DNA of 64,000 nucleotides from Nitrospiria bacterium (lineage in GTDB: Bacteria; Nitrospirota; Nitrospiria; JACQBZ01): NCBI GenBank assembly GCA_035517655.1, contig DATIYJ010000035.1:36110-100109 (forward strand), read 5' to 3'. A model generated the notes under the pieces. It was given only the letters and a program-made list of their open reading frames with translations, made no database searches and was not told the DNA's origin. Shown here piece by piece: positions 9,798 to 18,129 of the stretch. The first letter of the stretch is position 1. Each line of letters begins with the position of its first letter. The position numbers and the translations under genes were made by a program.

Positions 9798-9866
9798 CCG
9801 GGGGGGGCCCGTGCGGAAGCGGAAACCGTCCTCCGACCCGCCTGCCGGCAGGCAGGCGCCCCCCGG
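9798..9866. repeat. GC-rich palindromic element between two PD40 genes
   Basis: CCGGGGGGGG at 9798-9807 can pair with CCCCCCGG at 9859-9866. Between them lies the perfect palindrome GCCTGCCGGCAGGC (9840-9853). The string GGGGGCCCGTGCG at the left end also occurs, on the other strand, inside the odd insertion in the PD40 gene at 14359-14450. It looks like a REP-like or RNA-structure element rather than a factor-independent terminator, since no T-tract follows. Confidence 0.5.
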
Positions 9867-9870
9867 ACCC

Positions 9871-10953
9871 CTACCGTCCCGGATAGAGCCGGATCCCTCT
9901 TGTGTCGTCGGCCGGGTTATTCGTCAGATTCGTCACTCCGGACCCGTCGCGGTTCATGGCGTACAGCTCCCAGTTGCCGTCCCGGTTGGTCAGAAACAGG
10001 ATCCGGCCGTCCGGAAGCCAGACCGGATCGTCTTCATCCGCGTTCGGCGTGTTCGTAAGATTCCGGGGATTGGACCCGTCCGCGTTCATGATAAAAATCT
10101 CGCGCCGGCCGGCGCGGTTGGTCACAAACGGCAGGACCCTTCCGTCCGAGGACCAGGTGAACATCCCGCTGCCGTCGTCCGCCGGATTGCGGGTCAGGTT
10201 CATCGGATCGGACCCGTCCGCGTTCATCGCGTAAATTTCCCGGTTGCCGTCGCGCGTCGAGACGAACCCGATCCGGGTCCCGTCCGGCGACCAGAACGGG
10301 TTCCAGTCCTCCGCGCGATTCTTGGTCAGGTTCGTCTGATGGGCGCCGTCCGGATCCATCACGTAGATCTCTTCGTTGCCGTCCCGGTTCGAGGTGAAGG
10401 CGATCTTGTTTCCGTGGGGAAGCCACTGGGGATCGTCCTCCATCCCCGGGGTGTGGGTCAGCCGCGTCTGATCGGTCCCGTCCGAATTCATCATGTAGAG
10501 CTCCGCGTTGCCGTCGCGCTCGGAGATGAACACGATCCTCTTTCCGTCGGGCGACCACCGGGGCGCGTAATCGTCCGCGTCGTTGTGGGTGAGCTGGACC
10601 CGGTCGGACCCGTCCACATTGATCCGGTAGATCTCACGGTTGCCGGTGCCGTCCGTGACGTACACGGCCCGCTTTTCATCCGGAGAGGCCACGGCGTAAT
10701 CCACCTGGCCCATGTTGCGGGTCAACCGGGTCTGGTGGCTTCCGTCCGGATCCATGACGTAGAGTTCCCGGGTGCCATCCCGGTACGAAATAAAAAACAG
10801 TTTAAAATCCAACGGCGCGTTTTGCGGAGCGGAGAGATCTCCGGCACTTCGTCCGGACGGCGTCATCATCTGACCGCATCCGACCAGCCCCGACATCGCC
10901 GAAACCGCCAAGGCTCCGAGCACGCCCGAAACGACCTGCGATCTCCTCTTCAT
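9871..10953 (-). CDS. Seven-bladed PD40 (TolB-like) lipoprotein
   Basis: 360 residues; signal peptide and lipobox LVGC (Cys26); strong Shine-Dalgarno GAGGAGG ahead of the ATG. Seven blades are recognisable (DGTRELYVMDPDG, TGNREIYRINVDG, DGNAELYMMNSDG, DGNEEIYVMDPDG, DGNREIYAMNADG, AGRREIFIMNADG, DGNWELYAMNRDG). It is the closest relative in the window of the gene immediately downstream, evidence of recent tandem duplication. Likely faces the periplasm or cell surface as a rigid binding platform; no enzymatic residues seen. Confidence 0.85.
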   Translation of the reverse strand: MKRRSQVVSGVLGALAVSAMSGLVGCGQMMTPSGRSAGDLSAPQNAPLDFKLFFISYRDGTRELYVMDPDGSHQTRLTRNMGQVDYAVASPDEKRAVYVTDGTGNREIYRINVDGSDRVQLTHNDADDYAPRWSPDGKRIVFISERDGNAELYMMNSDGTDQTRLTHTPGMEDDPQWLPHGNKIAFTSNRDGNEEIYVMDPDGAHQTNLTKNRAEDWNPFWSPDGTRIGFVSTRDGNREIYAMNADGSDPMNLTRNPADDGSGMFTWSSDGRVLPFVTNRAGRREIFIMNADGSNPRNLTNTPNADEDDPVWLPDGRILFLTNRDGNWELYAMNRDGSGVTNLTNNPADDTRGIRLYPGR

Positions 10954-10987
10954 TCGTCATCCTCCTCTTGAACAACCTTCCAATCCG

Positions 10988-11815
10988 CTACCAAACCACC
11001 AGGCTGTAATTTTCCGGGCCGTCCTTCGCGATATCCACCCGAACCGGACTCTCCTCCAACGGGATCGTCCGGACCGCCCGCTGCCGTTTCAGATCGATCA
11101 CGGTCAGGGAAGCGGAACCGCTGTTGGCCACGTAGGCCCACCGTCCGTCGGGTGAGACCGCCGCGCTCTTGGGAGCGCGGCCGACCGGAATGAGGCTCAC
11201 GGTCTTCAACCCCCGAGTTTCCAGCACGGACACATCGTTCGACGCCTCGTTCACGATGAGAAGCCGCGCGCCGTCCGGCGTCACCGCCGCGGCCATCGGT
11301 CCCGTCCCGACCGCGACTTGCGCAATCTTCTCGAACGACGGGATGGACAAAACCGAGACGCGGTTGCCGCCGTGGTGCGTGACATAGGCCCGGGAACCGT
11401 CCGGTGAAAGCGCGATGCCGCACGGGTTGTCTCCCAGGACCAACGTCCGTCCCACTTCGCCCCGCGCGTTTTCGATGATCGACAAGTCCCCGGAATGATG
11501 ATTCGTCACCAGTGTGAACCGGCCGTCGGGGGTCACCACGATCCCCATCGGGTTGGTTCCGACCGGGATGCGCTTCAGGATCCGGCGGCCCTCCAGGTCC
11601 AGGACAAAAACTTCGTTCAAATCTTCCGGAATGGCGTAACCGGTCCGTCCCCAGACGGCCAGTCGCATCGGTCGATGCTCGCCCATGATGGCCCGGGCCG
11701 ACCGGAAATCGGGATAGCCCTTGTCGATCCGGACGTCGGGAATCCCGCCCCCGCATCCCCAAAGGGCGATGCCCGCCAGCGCGACCGCGATCGTCATCCG
11801 AGGCGTTTTTGTCAC
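10988..11815 (-). CDS. YVTN-repeat beta-propeller lipoprotein
   Basis: 275 residues, shorter than the other YVTN proteins here. Lipobox region LWGC (Cys21), with Trp at -2, which is unusual but tolerated. Blades include FTLVTNHHSGDLSIIE, AYVTHHGGNRVSVLS, LLIVNEASNDVSVLE and AYVANSGSASLTVID. The ATG at 11815 shares ATGA with the stop of the upstream 12-blade PD40 gene, so the two are translationally coupled and possibly function together. The C-terminal blade appears to end abruptly (YSLVVW), so the propeller may close with fewer blades than its paralogues. Confidence 0.82.
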   Translation of the reverse strand: MTKTPRMTIAVALAGIALWGCGGGIPDVRIDKGYPDFRSARAIMGEHRPMRLAVWGRTGYAIPEDLNEVFVLDLEGRRILKRIPVGTNPMGIVVTPDGRFTLVTNHHSGDLSIIENARGEVGRTLVLGDNPCGIALSPDGSRAYVTHHGGNRVSVLSIPSFEKIAQVAVGTGPMAAAVTPDGARLLIVNEASNDVSVLETRGLKTVSLIPVGRAPKSAAVSPDGRWAYVANSGSASLTVIDLKRQRAVRTIPLEESPVRVDIAKDGPENYSLVVW

Positions 11816-13671
11816 GGCCGCACCCCGGCCGCCTCGGTCAGCAAGCGTTTTTGCGTCCCGTTCGGGTCCGTGATCCAGATCCGGTATTCACCGCTCGCGT
11901 TCGTGACGTAGGCCAGCCATCGGCCGTTCGGGCTGGCCGTGGGATGCCAGATGCGGGTGCCGGGCGGCGCGATGGAGCGGGTCAAGGACACGATCTCCCC
12001 GCTCTCAAGATTCTTCCGGTACAATTCATCGCGGCCGGCCGATTCGGCGACGAAATAAAGTTGCTTGCCGTCCGCGGACCAGGCCGGCAGCCGCGCCGAT
12101 GGAAGCCGCACGACCGCGCCCGCATGCCCTCCGTCCCGATCCATGATATAAATGGCGGAAGTCCCGTCCCGGTTGGAGGTGAACGCGATCCGACGGTCGT
12201 CGGGCGACCAGGCCGGTTGAATATCCGCACCCGGGGCGTCGGTCAACCGCGTCGGGTTCGAGCCGTCCGATCCAGCAACGTAGACCTCCCAATGGCCGTC
12301 CCGATTGGACTCGAACGCGACCCACTTTCCGTCATGAGATTCGACCGGGTCCTCGCCCGGTTCGATCGCAAAAGGGCGCGCATGTCCGTCGATCGTCCCT
12401 GGGTCCGCACGCTCGATCCGACCGGTTTCGGTGTCCATCACATACCATCCCCGAGCCTCATCCCGCCCGGCCGCAAAGGCGATCCGGCGACCGTCGGCGA
12501 ACCAGGTCGGATGCTCTTCAAAATAGCCTCCCGTTCCGTGCGAGCCCTCCTCGTTCGAATGGAAGCTCACGGCGATCTCGCGAAAATCCGACATGCGGAT
12601 GGCGTAAATTTCTTCCCGTCCGCCCCGGTTCGAGGAAAAATAAATTTTCGACCCGTCCGGAGACCAATACGGGCAGATGTCGTTGTCGGGATTGAAGGTC
12701 AGGCGCGTCGGGTTGGACCCGTCCGAATCCATGACGTAGATCTCCGGATTTCCGTCCCGATAGGAGGCAAACGCGACATGCCTCATATCCGGGGAAAAGA
12801 CCGGGCTGGATTCGGCCGCCGGGGTCTGCGTCAGGCGGACCAGACCCGTTCCGTCCGCCCGGATCGTGTAGACGTCCCAGTTCCCGTCTTTGTTCGATTC
12901 AAAGACGATCCGCCGACCGTCGGAAGCCCAACGCGGATGATCCTCGTCCGAGGGGTAGTCCGTCAGATCCACGGCCTCGCCTCCTTCGGAGGGCATGAGA
13001 AAAATATCCCAATTCCCGGTGCGGTCCGAAATGAACGCCAGGGACCGGCCGTCGGGCGAATAGACCGGCGCGTCGTTGTCTTGGGCGCTGGCCGTCAGGG
13101 CCTCCAGGGCCGTGCCGTCGGGATGGACCCGGTAGATCTGCCAGCTTCCGCTCCGGTTCGACGCGAAGGCCAGCCATCGGCCGTCCGGCGACCAAACGGG
13201 ATTATAATCCTGCGCCGAGCCGCTTGTCACGCGCCGAAGGTCCCGCCCGTCCGGCCTCACGGTATAAACGGCCCAATTCCCGCTGCGCCGGGAAGCGAAG
13301 ACGATCCGGCTTCCGTCGGGGGACCAGGCGTAACTGCCGTTTCCGTCCTCGGCGCGGTTCCGGGTCAGGTTGACCGGGTTCGAGCCGTCGTCGTTCATCA
13401 CGTACAGCTCGGTGTTGCCGTCCCGATTGGAGACAAAGGCGATCCGCTTTCCGTCGGGCGAGGCCACCGGCCAGATGTATACCGGTTTTCCCTCCCGGAG
13501 ATCCATCGGCTGGTCTTCCTCCTCCGAGCCGTACGGTTGATTCCCCTTCAGCGGATTAACAAGGGATGGGGCCGGACCGCCGCCGCATCCGGCCGTCAAA
13601 AAGGCGAAAAGCGTTGCAAGGTTGAAAAGTCGCGCGGCCGCATTGAACCTTTGGACCCTTAAACCCTTCAC
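11812..13671 (-). CDS. Double PD40 propeller lipoprotein (about 12 blades)
   Basis: About 619 residues from a GTG at 13671, giving a basic n-region (VKGLRVQR), hydrophobic core and lipobox TAGC near residue 29. The open frame continues upstream but there only shadows the previous gene. Twelve PD40 strands can be counted (DGNTELYVMNDDG, SGNWAVYTVRPDG ... SGEYRIWITDPNG), which fits two six-bladed propellers or one large ring. Blades 7-8 are divergent and contain a longer insertion (SFHSNEEGSHGTGGYFEEHP). The 5' end lies in a purine-rich degenerate repeat (AAGGGTTTAAGGGTCC) shared with other signal-peptide regions of the locus. The start codon is the least certain part. Confidence 0.75.
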   Translation of the reverse strand: MKGLRVQRFNAAARLFNLATLFAFLTAGCGGGPAPSLVNPLKGNQPYGSEEEDQPMDLREGKPVYIWPVASPDGKRIAFVSNRDGNTELYVMNDDGSNPVNLTRNRAEDGNGSYAWSPDGSRIVFASRRSGNWAVYTVRPDGRDLRRVTSGSAQDYNPVWSPDGRWLAFASNRSGSWQIYRVHPDGTALEALTASAQDNDAPVYSPDGRSLAFISDRTGNWDIFLMPSEGGEAVDLTDYPSDEDHPRWASDGRRIVFESNKDGNWDVYTIRADGTGLVRLTQTPAAESSPVFSPDMRHVAFASYRDGNPEIYVMDSDGSNPTRLTFNPDNDICPYWSPDGSKIYFSSNRGGREEIYAIRMSDFREIAVSFHSNEEGSHGTGGYFEEHPTWFADGRRIAFAAGRDEARGWYVMDTETGRIERADPGTIDGHARPFAIEPGEDPVESHDGKWVAFESNRDGHWEVYVAGSDGSNPTRLTDAPGADIQPAWSPDDRRIAFTSNRDGTSAIYIMDRDGGHAGAVVRLPSARLPAWSADGKQLYFVAESAGRDELYRKNLESGEIVSLTRSIAPPGTRIWHPTASPNGRWLAYVTNASGEYRIWITDPNGTQKRLLTEAAGVRP

Positions 13672-13691
13672 CGTTTCCGGATCATGTTTTT

Positions 13692-14831
13692 CTATTTCGG
13701 CGACCAGTATGGCCACTTGCTCTCTCCTTGCAACCGGGTCAACTGCGTGACACGGGATCCATCCGGACTCATGGTGTAAATCTGATAATGCCCATCCCGG
13801 TTCGAACTGAACGCGATCTGCCGGCCGTCGGGCGACCATTGGGGCCCGATGTCGTCGGCCGGATCGTTCGTCAGGTTTCGCAGATCTTGCCCTCCGGCGT
13901 CCATGACGTAAATATCATTCCGCCCTTGTCGAAGCGCTTCGAAGGCCAATCGGCGCCCGTCCGGCGACCAGGCCGGGTTCGACGCGGCGCCGTCCATCCG
14001 CGTCAGGCGGCGGGGCTTGGACCCGTCGGCCGCCATGACATAAATCTCCCAATGACCGTCCCGGTCGGACTCGAACGCGATTTGGGCTCCGTCCGGGGAC
14101 CAGACCGGTGTTTCGTTATCGCCCGTTCCCCGGGTCAGCCGAAGCGGATCGCCGCCCTTCGCCTCCACCCGATAGATCTCCCAACGGCCCGTCGCATTGG
14201 ACTCGAACGCGATCGTCTCTCCGTTGGGAGACCAGGCCGCCGCCACCTTGTCGCCGGGAAGATTCGTGAGCCGAGTCCTTTCTTGCCCATCGGCCCGCAT
14301 CAGGTAGATCTCCCGACGGCCCTCGTCGCCGAGCATGAAGGCCAGCCGGTCACCTTTAACGCAGCCCTCCGGCTCCGCCGGGGGCTGCGCGGGGCCCGGG
14401 GACATCGGAGCACCCGTCGAAGACGGAGCGCACGGGCCCCCGGATCCAACGGGCGACCAGGCCGGGGCGCTCTGCCGCTCCGGTGTCCGGGTTATCTTCG
14501 TATCGACGAAATCCCGAAGGGTCATACTGTAAATCTCCCAGCGGCCGTCCCGGTCGCTGAGATAAGCCAGCCGTTCTCCGTCGGGCGACCACGCCGGCCA
14601 GATATTTTTACCCCGGCCCCGCGTGACGTTGCTCAAGTGGCGCCCATCGCGGTTGACGATATAAATGTCCCGGCCCCCCCCATGCAGAACGGTGAAGGCC
14701 AGCCGGGCCTCCCGCCCCGCCGGGTCCGGAAAGCCTAATTCAGGCCTCGGACTCCCGGTCGTCGCGCAAGCCGCGGGAAGCAGCCAGGCCGCCGCGATGA
14801 AAAGCGCCCATCGCCATGCCGTTTCCTTCAT
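13692..14831 (-). CDS. Seven-bladed PD40 lipoprotein with a GC-rich insertion
   Basis: 379 residues from the ATG at 14831, preceded by GAGG. Signal peptide ending PAAC (Cys22). Seven PD40 strands (GGGRDIYIVNRDG, DGRWEIYSMTLRD, EGRREIYLMRADG, TGRWEIYRVEAKG, DGHWEIYVMAADG, QGRNDIYVMDAGG, DGHYQIYTMSPDG). In the third blade the normally invariant WSPDG turn is split by about 30 Pro/Gly/Ala/Ser-rich residues including two cysteines, encoded at about 14359-14450. The insertion is in frame, so the protein could still fold with an exposed loop. Confidence 0.82.
   Translation of the reverse strand: MKETAWRWALFIAAAWLLPAACATTGSPRPELGFPDPAGREARLAFTVLHGGGRDIYIVNRDGRHLSNVTRGRGKNIWPAWSPDGERLAYLSDRDGRWEIYSMTLRDFVDTKITRTPERQSAPAWSPVGSGGPCAPSSTGAPMSPGPAQPPAEPEGCVKGDRLAFMLGDEGRREIYLMRADGQERTRLTNLPGDKVAAAWSPNGETIAFESNATGRWEIYRVEAKGGDPLRLTRGTGDNETPVWSPDGAQIAFESDRDGHWEIYVMAADGSKPRRLTRMDGAASNPAWSPDGRRLAFEALRQGRNDIYVMDAGGQDLRNLTNDPADDIGPQWSPDGRQIAFSSNRDGHYQIYTMSPDGSRVTQLTRLQGESKWPYWSPK
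14359..14450. repeat. GC-rich hairpin insertion inside a PD40 gene
   Basis: Compared with every other blade, about 90 extra bases separate the WSP and GDRLAF codons. The insert contains a strong hairpin at 14361-14388 (outer arms GCAGCCC/GGGCTGC, inner arms CGGC/GCCG) and a second GGGCCC-rich palindromic part. It shares GGGGGCCCGTGCG with the intergenic element at 9798-9866, suggesting one dispersed element that has landed both between and inside genes. Confidence 0.55.
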
Positions 14832-14838
14832 CTCCGCC

Positions 14839-15963
14839 TCAGGGAATCGGCGCAACGAACGGTCCGTCACCCTCGTCGTGTCGGGCCTGTTGCGTTCCCC
14901 AGAGGTCCATGACGAAGATCTGCCAGGGTCCCTGGCCATCCTTCTGGACGAAGCTGATTCGCGATCCGTCCGGAGACCAGGAAGGAACCTCCTTTTCCGA
15001 AACGGCGTCCGTCATCGTTTTCTGAATCCGTCCGGCCAAATCGACCACCGAGATATAGGCCCCCGCTTCCCCTTTCGAGACGAACGCGATCATCTTCCCG
15101 TCCGGCGACCACCGCGGGCTGTCCTCCTCTTCCGGCGTCCGGGTCAGTTGCCGGGGATTCGAACCGTCCGCGTTCATGACATACAGTTCCCAATTGCCGG
15201 TCCGGTTGGAGACAAAGGACAGGTGCTTCCCGTCCGGCGACCAGTTGGGGCAGGTGCTCTCGCCCGAAGTCTTGGTCAGCGGGCGGGGCCGGGAGCCTTG
15301 ACCGTCCATGAGGTAGATCTCGTTGTGACCGCTCAGATCGGAGACGAAAACGACATGCTTCATGTCCGGAGACCATTTCTGGTTGTCTTCCACGGCCGGC
15401 AATGTCGTGAGCCGTCGTTGATCCGAGCCGTCCGGGTTCATCGAAAAAAGGTCCCAGCTTCCCGACCGGTCCGAGATGAACATGATTTTCAATCCGTCGT
15501 AGGACCAAACCGGCCAGCGGTCGTTCGCGGCATTCCGGCTCAGATTGGTCTGATGCGTACCGTCCGAATCCATGACATAGATCTCTTTATTCCCGTCGCG
15601 GTTCGAGACGAAGAGTATCCGCTGCCCGTCCGGCGACCAGATCGGGTCGTCGTCGTCCGCCGGGTTCCCGGTCAGGTTTCGCGCATGCCCGCCGTCCGGA
15701 TCCATGGCGTAAATTTCTTTATTGCCGTCCCGCCTCGACTCGAACGCCAGGCGGGTTCCGTCCGGCGACCAGACCGGATTCTCTTCGTCCGTTTCGGTCC
15801 GCGTCAGCCGCACGATGGCCGGCGTCGTCCGGCTGATCCGTTCGGAAATGATCGGATCCGTGTTGAACGGTTCCGTCGCGACTTGACGCATCCCACAGCC
15901 GATCAGGTTGATCGCAGAAAACAGAAAGAAGGCCGAGACCCGGAGTCGAAAGAACGTGTTCAT
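14839..15963 (-). CDS. Seven-bladed PD40 lipoprotein
   Basis: 374 residues; signal peptide with lipobox LIGC (Cys23). Blades DGNKEIYAMDPDG, DGNKEIYVMDSDG, SGSWDLFSMNPDG, SGHNEIYLMDGQG and TGNWELYVMNADG are canonical; the last two (AGAYISVVDLAG and PWQIFVMDLWG) are divergent. The start ATGA overlaps the stop of the upstream PD40 gene. A binding or scaffold role is inferred; nothing catalytic is seen. Confidence 0.84.
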   Translation of the reverse strand: MNTFFRLRVSAFFLFSAINLIGCGMRQVATEPFNTDPIISERISRTTPAIVRLTRTETDEENPVWSPDGTRLAFESRRDGNKEIYAMDPDGGHARNLTGNPADDDDPIWSPDGQRILFVSNRDGNKEIYVMDSDGTHQTNLSRNAANDRWPVWSYDGLKIMFISDRSGSWDLFSMNPDGSDQRRLTTLPAVEDNQKWSPDMKHVVFVSDLSGHNEIYLMDGQGSRPRPLTKTSGESTCPNWSPDGKHLSFVSNRTGNWELYVMNADGSNPRQLTRTPEEEDSPRWSPDGKMIAFVSKGEAGAYISVVDLAGRIQKTMTDAVSEKEVPSWSPDGSRISFVQKDGQGPWQIFVMDLWGTQQARHDEGDGPFVAPIP

Positions 15964-16973
15964 TTAACGGGCCTCCAGAACGGCCATGTGTTGTCCGACG
16001 CCGTGTGGGTCAGGCGCGTTTGATGCGAGCCGTCGCGGTTCATGACATAAATCTGATTGTGGCCGTCCCGGCTGGAGACAAACGTGATCTGTCCCCCGTC
16101 CGGCGACCAGGTCGGGATGTCCGCATCCGTCGGGCCGACGGTCAACCGCTTGATGCTCGATCCGTCCACGTTCATCAGGTAAACCTGCCAGTTGCCGTCC
16201 CGGTTCGAAATCACCGTCAGCTGCTGGCTGTTCGGGGCCCAGAAAAAAGCCCCGCGGCCGTCCTCGTGTTTATCGCGGGTCATGTTCGTCGCGTTCGACC
16301 CGTCGGCGTTCATGACGTAGATTTCGTTGTTCCCGTCCCGGTTGGAAACGAACCCGATCTTGGTGCCGTCCGGCGACCATTTCGGGTTGAAATCGTCCCC
16401 CCGGCTTTTGGTTAGATTCCGCTGGTCGGATCCGTCGGCGTTCATCACATAGACTTCGCTGTTGCCGTCCCGCTTCGACAGAAAGGCGATCTTGGTGCCG
16501 TCCGGCGACCAGAACGGCCGGGAATCCTCGGCCGGGTCGCGTGTCAGCCGACGGAGATCGGTCCCGTCGCTGTTGACCACGTAGATTTCATGGTTGCCGT
16601 CCCGCGTCGAGATGAAGGCCAGTCGGCGGCCGTCCGGCGACCAGAAGGGATCTTCATCCTCGGCCGGGTCGTGCGTCAGCCGGACCGGATGCGAACCGTC
16701 CGCGTCCATGATGTAGACTTCCTTGTTCCCGTCGCGGGTGGAAACGAAGGCCAGCCGCCGGCCGTCGGCCGACCAGACGGGCCAGACGTCGTCGCCGGGG
16801 CTCCGCGTGAGGTTGCGTTGATCGGACCCGTCCGGGTTCATGGAATAGATCTCCCAGTTGCCGTCCCGGTGCGACTCGAACGCGATCCGGCGGGACAGGC
16901 CGCCTTCTTCCCCGGATGCGAGTCCGGAACCGCACAGGACCAGACCCACCGTAGCCAGTATAACCCCTTTCAT
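15960..16973 (-). CDS. Seven-bladed secreted PD40 protein
   Basis: 337 residues almost entirely made of seven regular PD40 blades (DGNWEIYSMNPDG to DGHNQIYVMNRDG), the most regular member of the array. The N-terminus is a signal peptide, but the only Cys (VLCGSG) lacks lipobox context and cleavage near LASG-EE is more likely, so this member is probably soluble or periplasmic/secreted rather than lipid-anchored. Very strong ribosome site AAGGAGGTGG upstream. Blade 6 carries the special DGRGAFFWAPNSQQL variant also present, as GMFTWS or GMQVW, in several paralogues. Confidence 0.85.
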   Translation of the reverse strand: MKGVILATVGLVLCGSGLASGEEGGLSRRIAFESHRDGNWEIYSMNPDGSDQRNLTRSPGDDVWPVWSADGRRLAFVSTRDGNKEVYIMDADGSHPVRLTHDPAEDEDPFWSPDGRRLAFISTRDGNHEIYVVNSDGTDLRRLTRDPAEDSRPFWSPDGTKIAFLSKRDGNSEVYVMNADGSDQRNLTKSRGDDFNPKWSPDGTKIGFVSNRDGNNEIYVMNADGSNATNMTRDKHEDGRGAFFWAPNSQQLTVISNRDGNWQVYLMNVDGSSIKRLTVGPTDADIPTWSPDGGQITFVSSRDGHNQIYVMNRDGSHQTRLTHTASDNTWPFWRPVK

Positions 16974-17012
16974 TTTCGGTCCACCTCCTTTAGATTGATC
17001 CGACCGTCCCGC

Positions 17013-18083
17013 TCAATTGAGCAACCATTGCGGATCGGCTTTCCGTCCCGCGACGGCCGTCACGGGCGTCGCCCCCGAACCGTCGGCGGCCGCAATGAAA
17101 AGTTCGGGGGCGTCGAGTTGATATCCCACGAACAACACCCTCCGGCCGTCCGGAGACCAGACCGGCTTGGCCTCGTCCGGCACGCGCGACATCAGTCGCT
17201 TTTCATGGCGGCCGTCGGCATCCATCACATGGATTTCCCGCCGGCCGGATTGATCCACGGCGTACGCGATCCGGCTTCCGTCCGGAGACCAGACCGGATC
17301 CGTCTCGTCCCCGCGGCTCCGGGTCAACCGCGCGATGCCGCTGCCGTCCGACGCCATCCGGTAAAGCTCCCAGCTTCCGGTCCGGTTCGAAACAAACAAC
17401 ATCTGTTTTCCATCCGGAGACCAGGCCGGACACCGATCGTCGGCGAGGTTTCGAGTGAGATTGGCCGGATGCGATCCGTCCGCGTCCATCGAATAAATTT
17501 CCCAGGCCCCCTCCCGCCTGGCTTCATACGCGATCCGGCGACCGTCCGGCGACCAAACGGGGTTGGCCTCCTCTTCCGGCGTCTCGGTCAGCCGCCGCTC
17601 GCTCGATCCGTCCGCATCGATGCGATAGAGCTCCCAATTTCCGTCCCGGTTCGATTCAAAGGCGACCCGGCGGCTGTCCGGGGACCAGACCGGCCCTTCG
17701 TCAATCCCCTTGGCGTAGGTCAGTCGGACCGGGGCGCTTCCATCGGTGTTCATGATATAGATTTCGTAGTCGCCATCCCGTCTCGAAACAAACGCGATCT
17801 TGGTTCCGTCCGGGGAAGGCATCAGCCCTTCCTCCTCCTCCGGAGTGGAGGTCAAACGCTCGGTGCGTCGACCGTCGGCCGTCACCGAATAAATGTCCCA
17901 GGGACCGTCCTGCGTGGAGGCATAGACGATCCGGCCGGCCGCGGCTTCGGCCGGGATCGGAACGGCGGCGGGCGGGCTTTCCTTGAAAAGCGTCCCCTCG
18001 CAACCGGCGATGAAGCCGATCAAACCGCAAACCAGGAGGCCTTGTTGTCGGTCCCGCTTCCATCGGCCTTTCCCGCCGTCCAT
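17013..18083 (-). CDS. Seven-bladed PD40 lipoprotein
   Basis: 356 residues from the ATG at 18083 (GGAG six bases upstream); an in-frame TTG five codons earlier is unlikely. Basic n-region and lipobox IAGC (Cys28), then a Pro/Ala-rich linker and seven blades (DGPWDIYSVTADG, DGDYEIYIMNTDG, DGNWELYRIDADG, EGAWEIYSMDADG, TGSWELYRMASDG, SGRREIHVMDADG, LDAPELFIAAADG). The final blade is degenerate. Lies between a YVTN gene and the most regular PD40 gene. Confidence 0.83.
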   Translation of the reverse strand: MDGGKGRWKRDRQQGLLVCGLIGFIAGCEGTLFKESPPAAVPIPAEAAAGRIVYASTQDGPWDIYSVTADGRRTERLTSTPEEEEGLMPSPDGTKIAFVSRRDGDYEIYIMNTDGSAPVRLTYAKGIDEGPVWSPDSRRVAFESNRDGNWELYRIDADGSSERRLTETPEEEANPVWSPDGRRIAYEARREGAWEIYSMDADGSHPANLTRNLADDRCPAWSPDGKQMLFVSNRTGSWELYRMASDGSGIARLTRSRGDETDPVWSPDGSRIAYAVDQSGRREIHVMDADGRHEKRLMSRVPDEAKPVWSPDGRRVLFVGYQLDAPELFIAAADGSGATPVTAVAGRKADPQWLLN

Positions 18084-18129
18084 ATTCCACTCCGCCAACC
18101 TTGACCGGCCCGCCGCGGGAGAGCCCGGG

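Noticed and set aside
11809..13662. 617-codon open frame on the plus strand
   Set aside because: It is antisense to a well-supported PD40 gene, has the Arg/Val/Pro-rich composition of reverse-complement repeat DNA, and no ribosome site. The same holds for other long plus-strand frames at 7185-8531, 8644-9648, 9811-10971, 14665-16023, 16590-18104 and 21191-22525.
8710..18083. CRISPR-like periodic repeats
   Set aside because: The regular repetition of the CCGTCCGGCGACCAG-type string comes from WSPDG codons of propeller blades, at coding spacing and without unique spacers between exact repeats.
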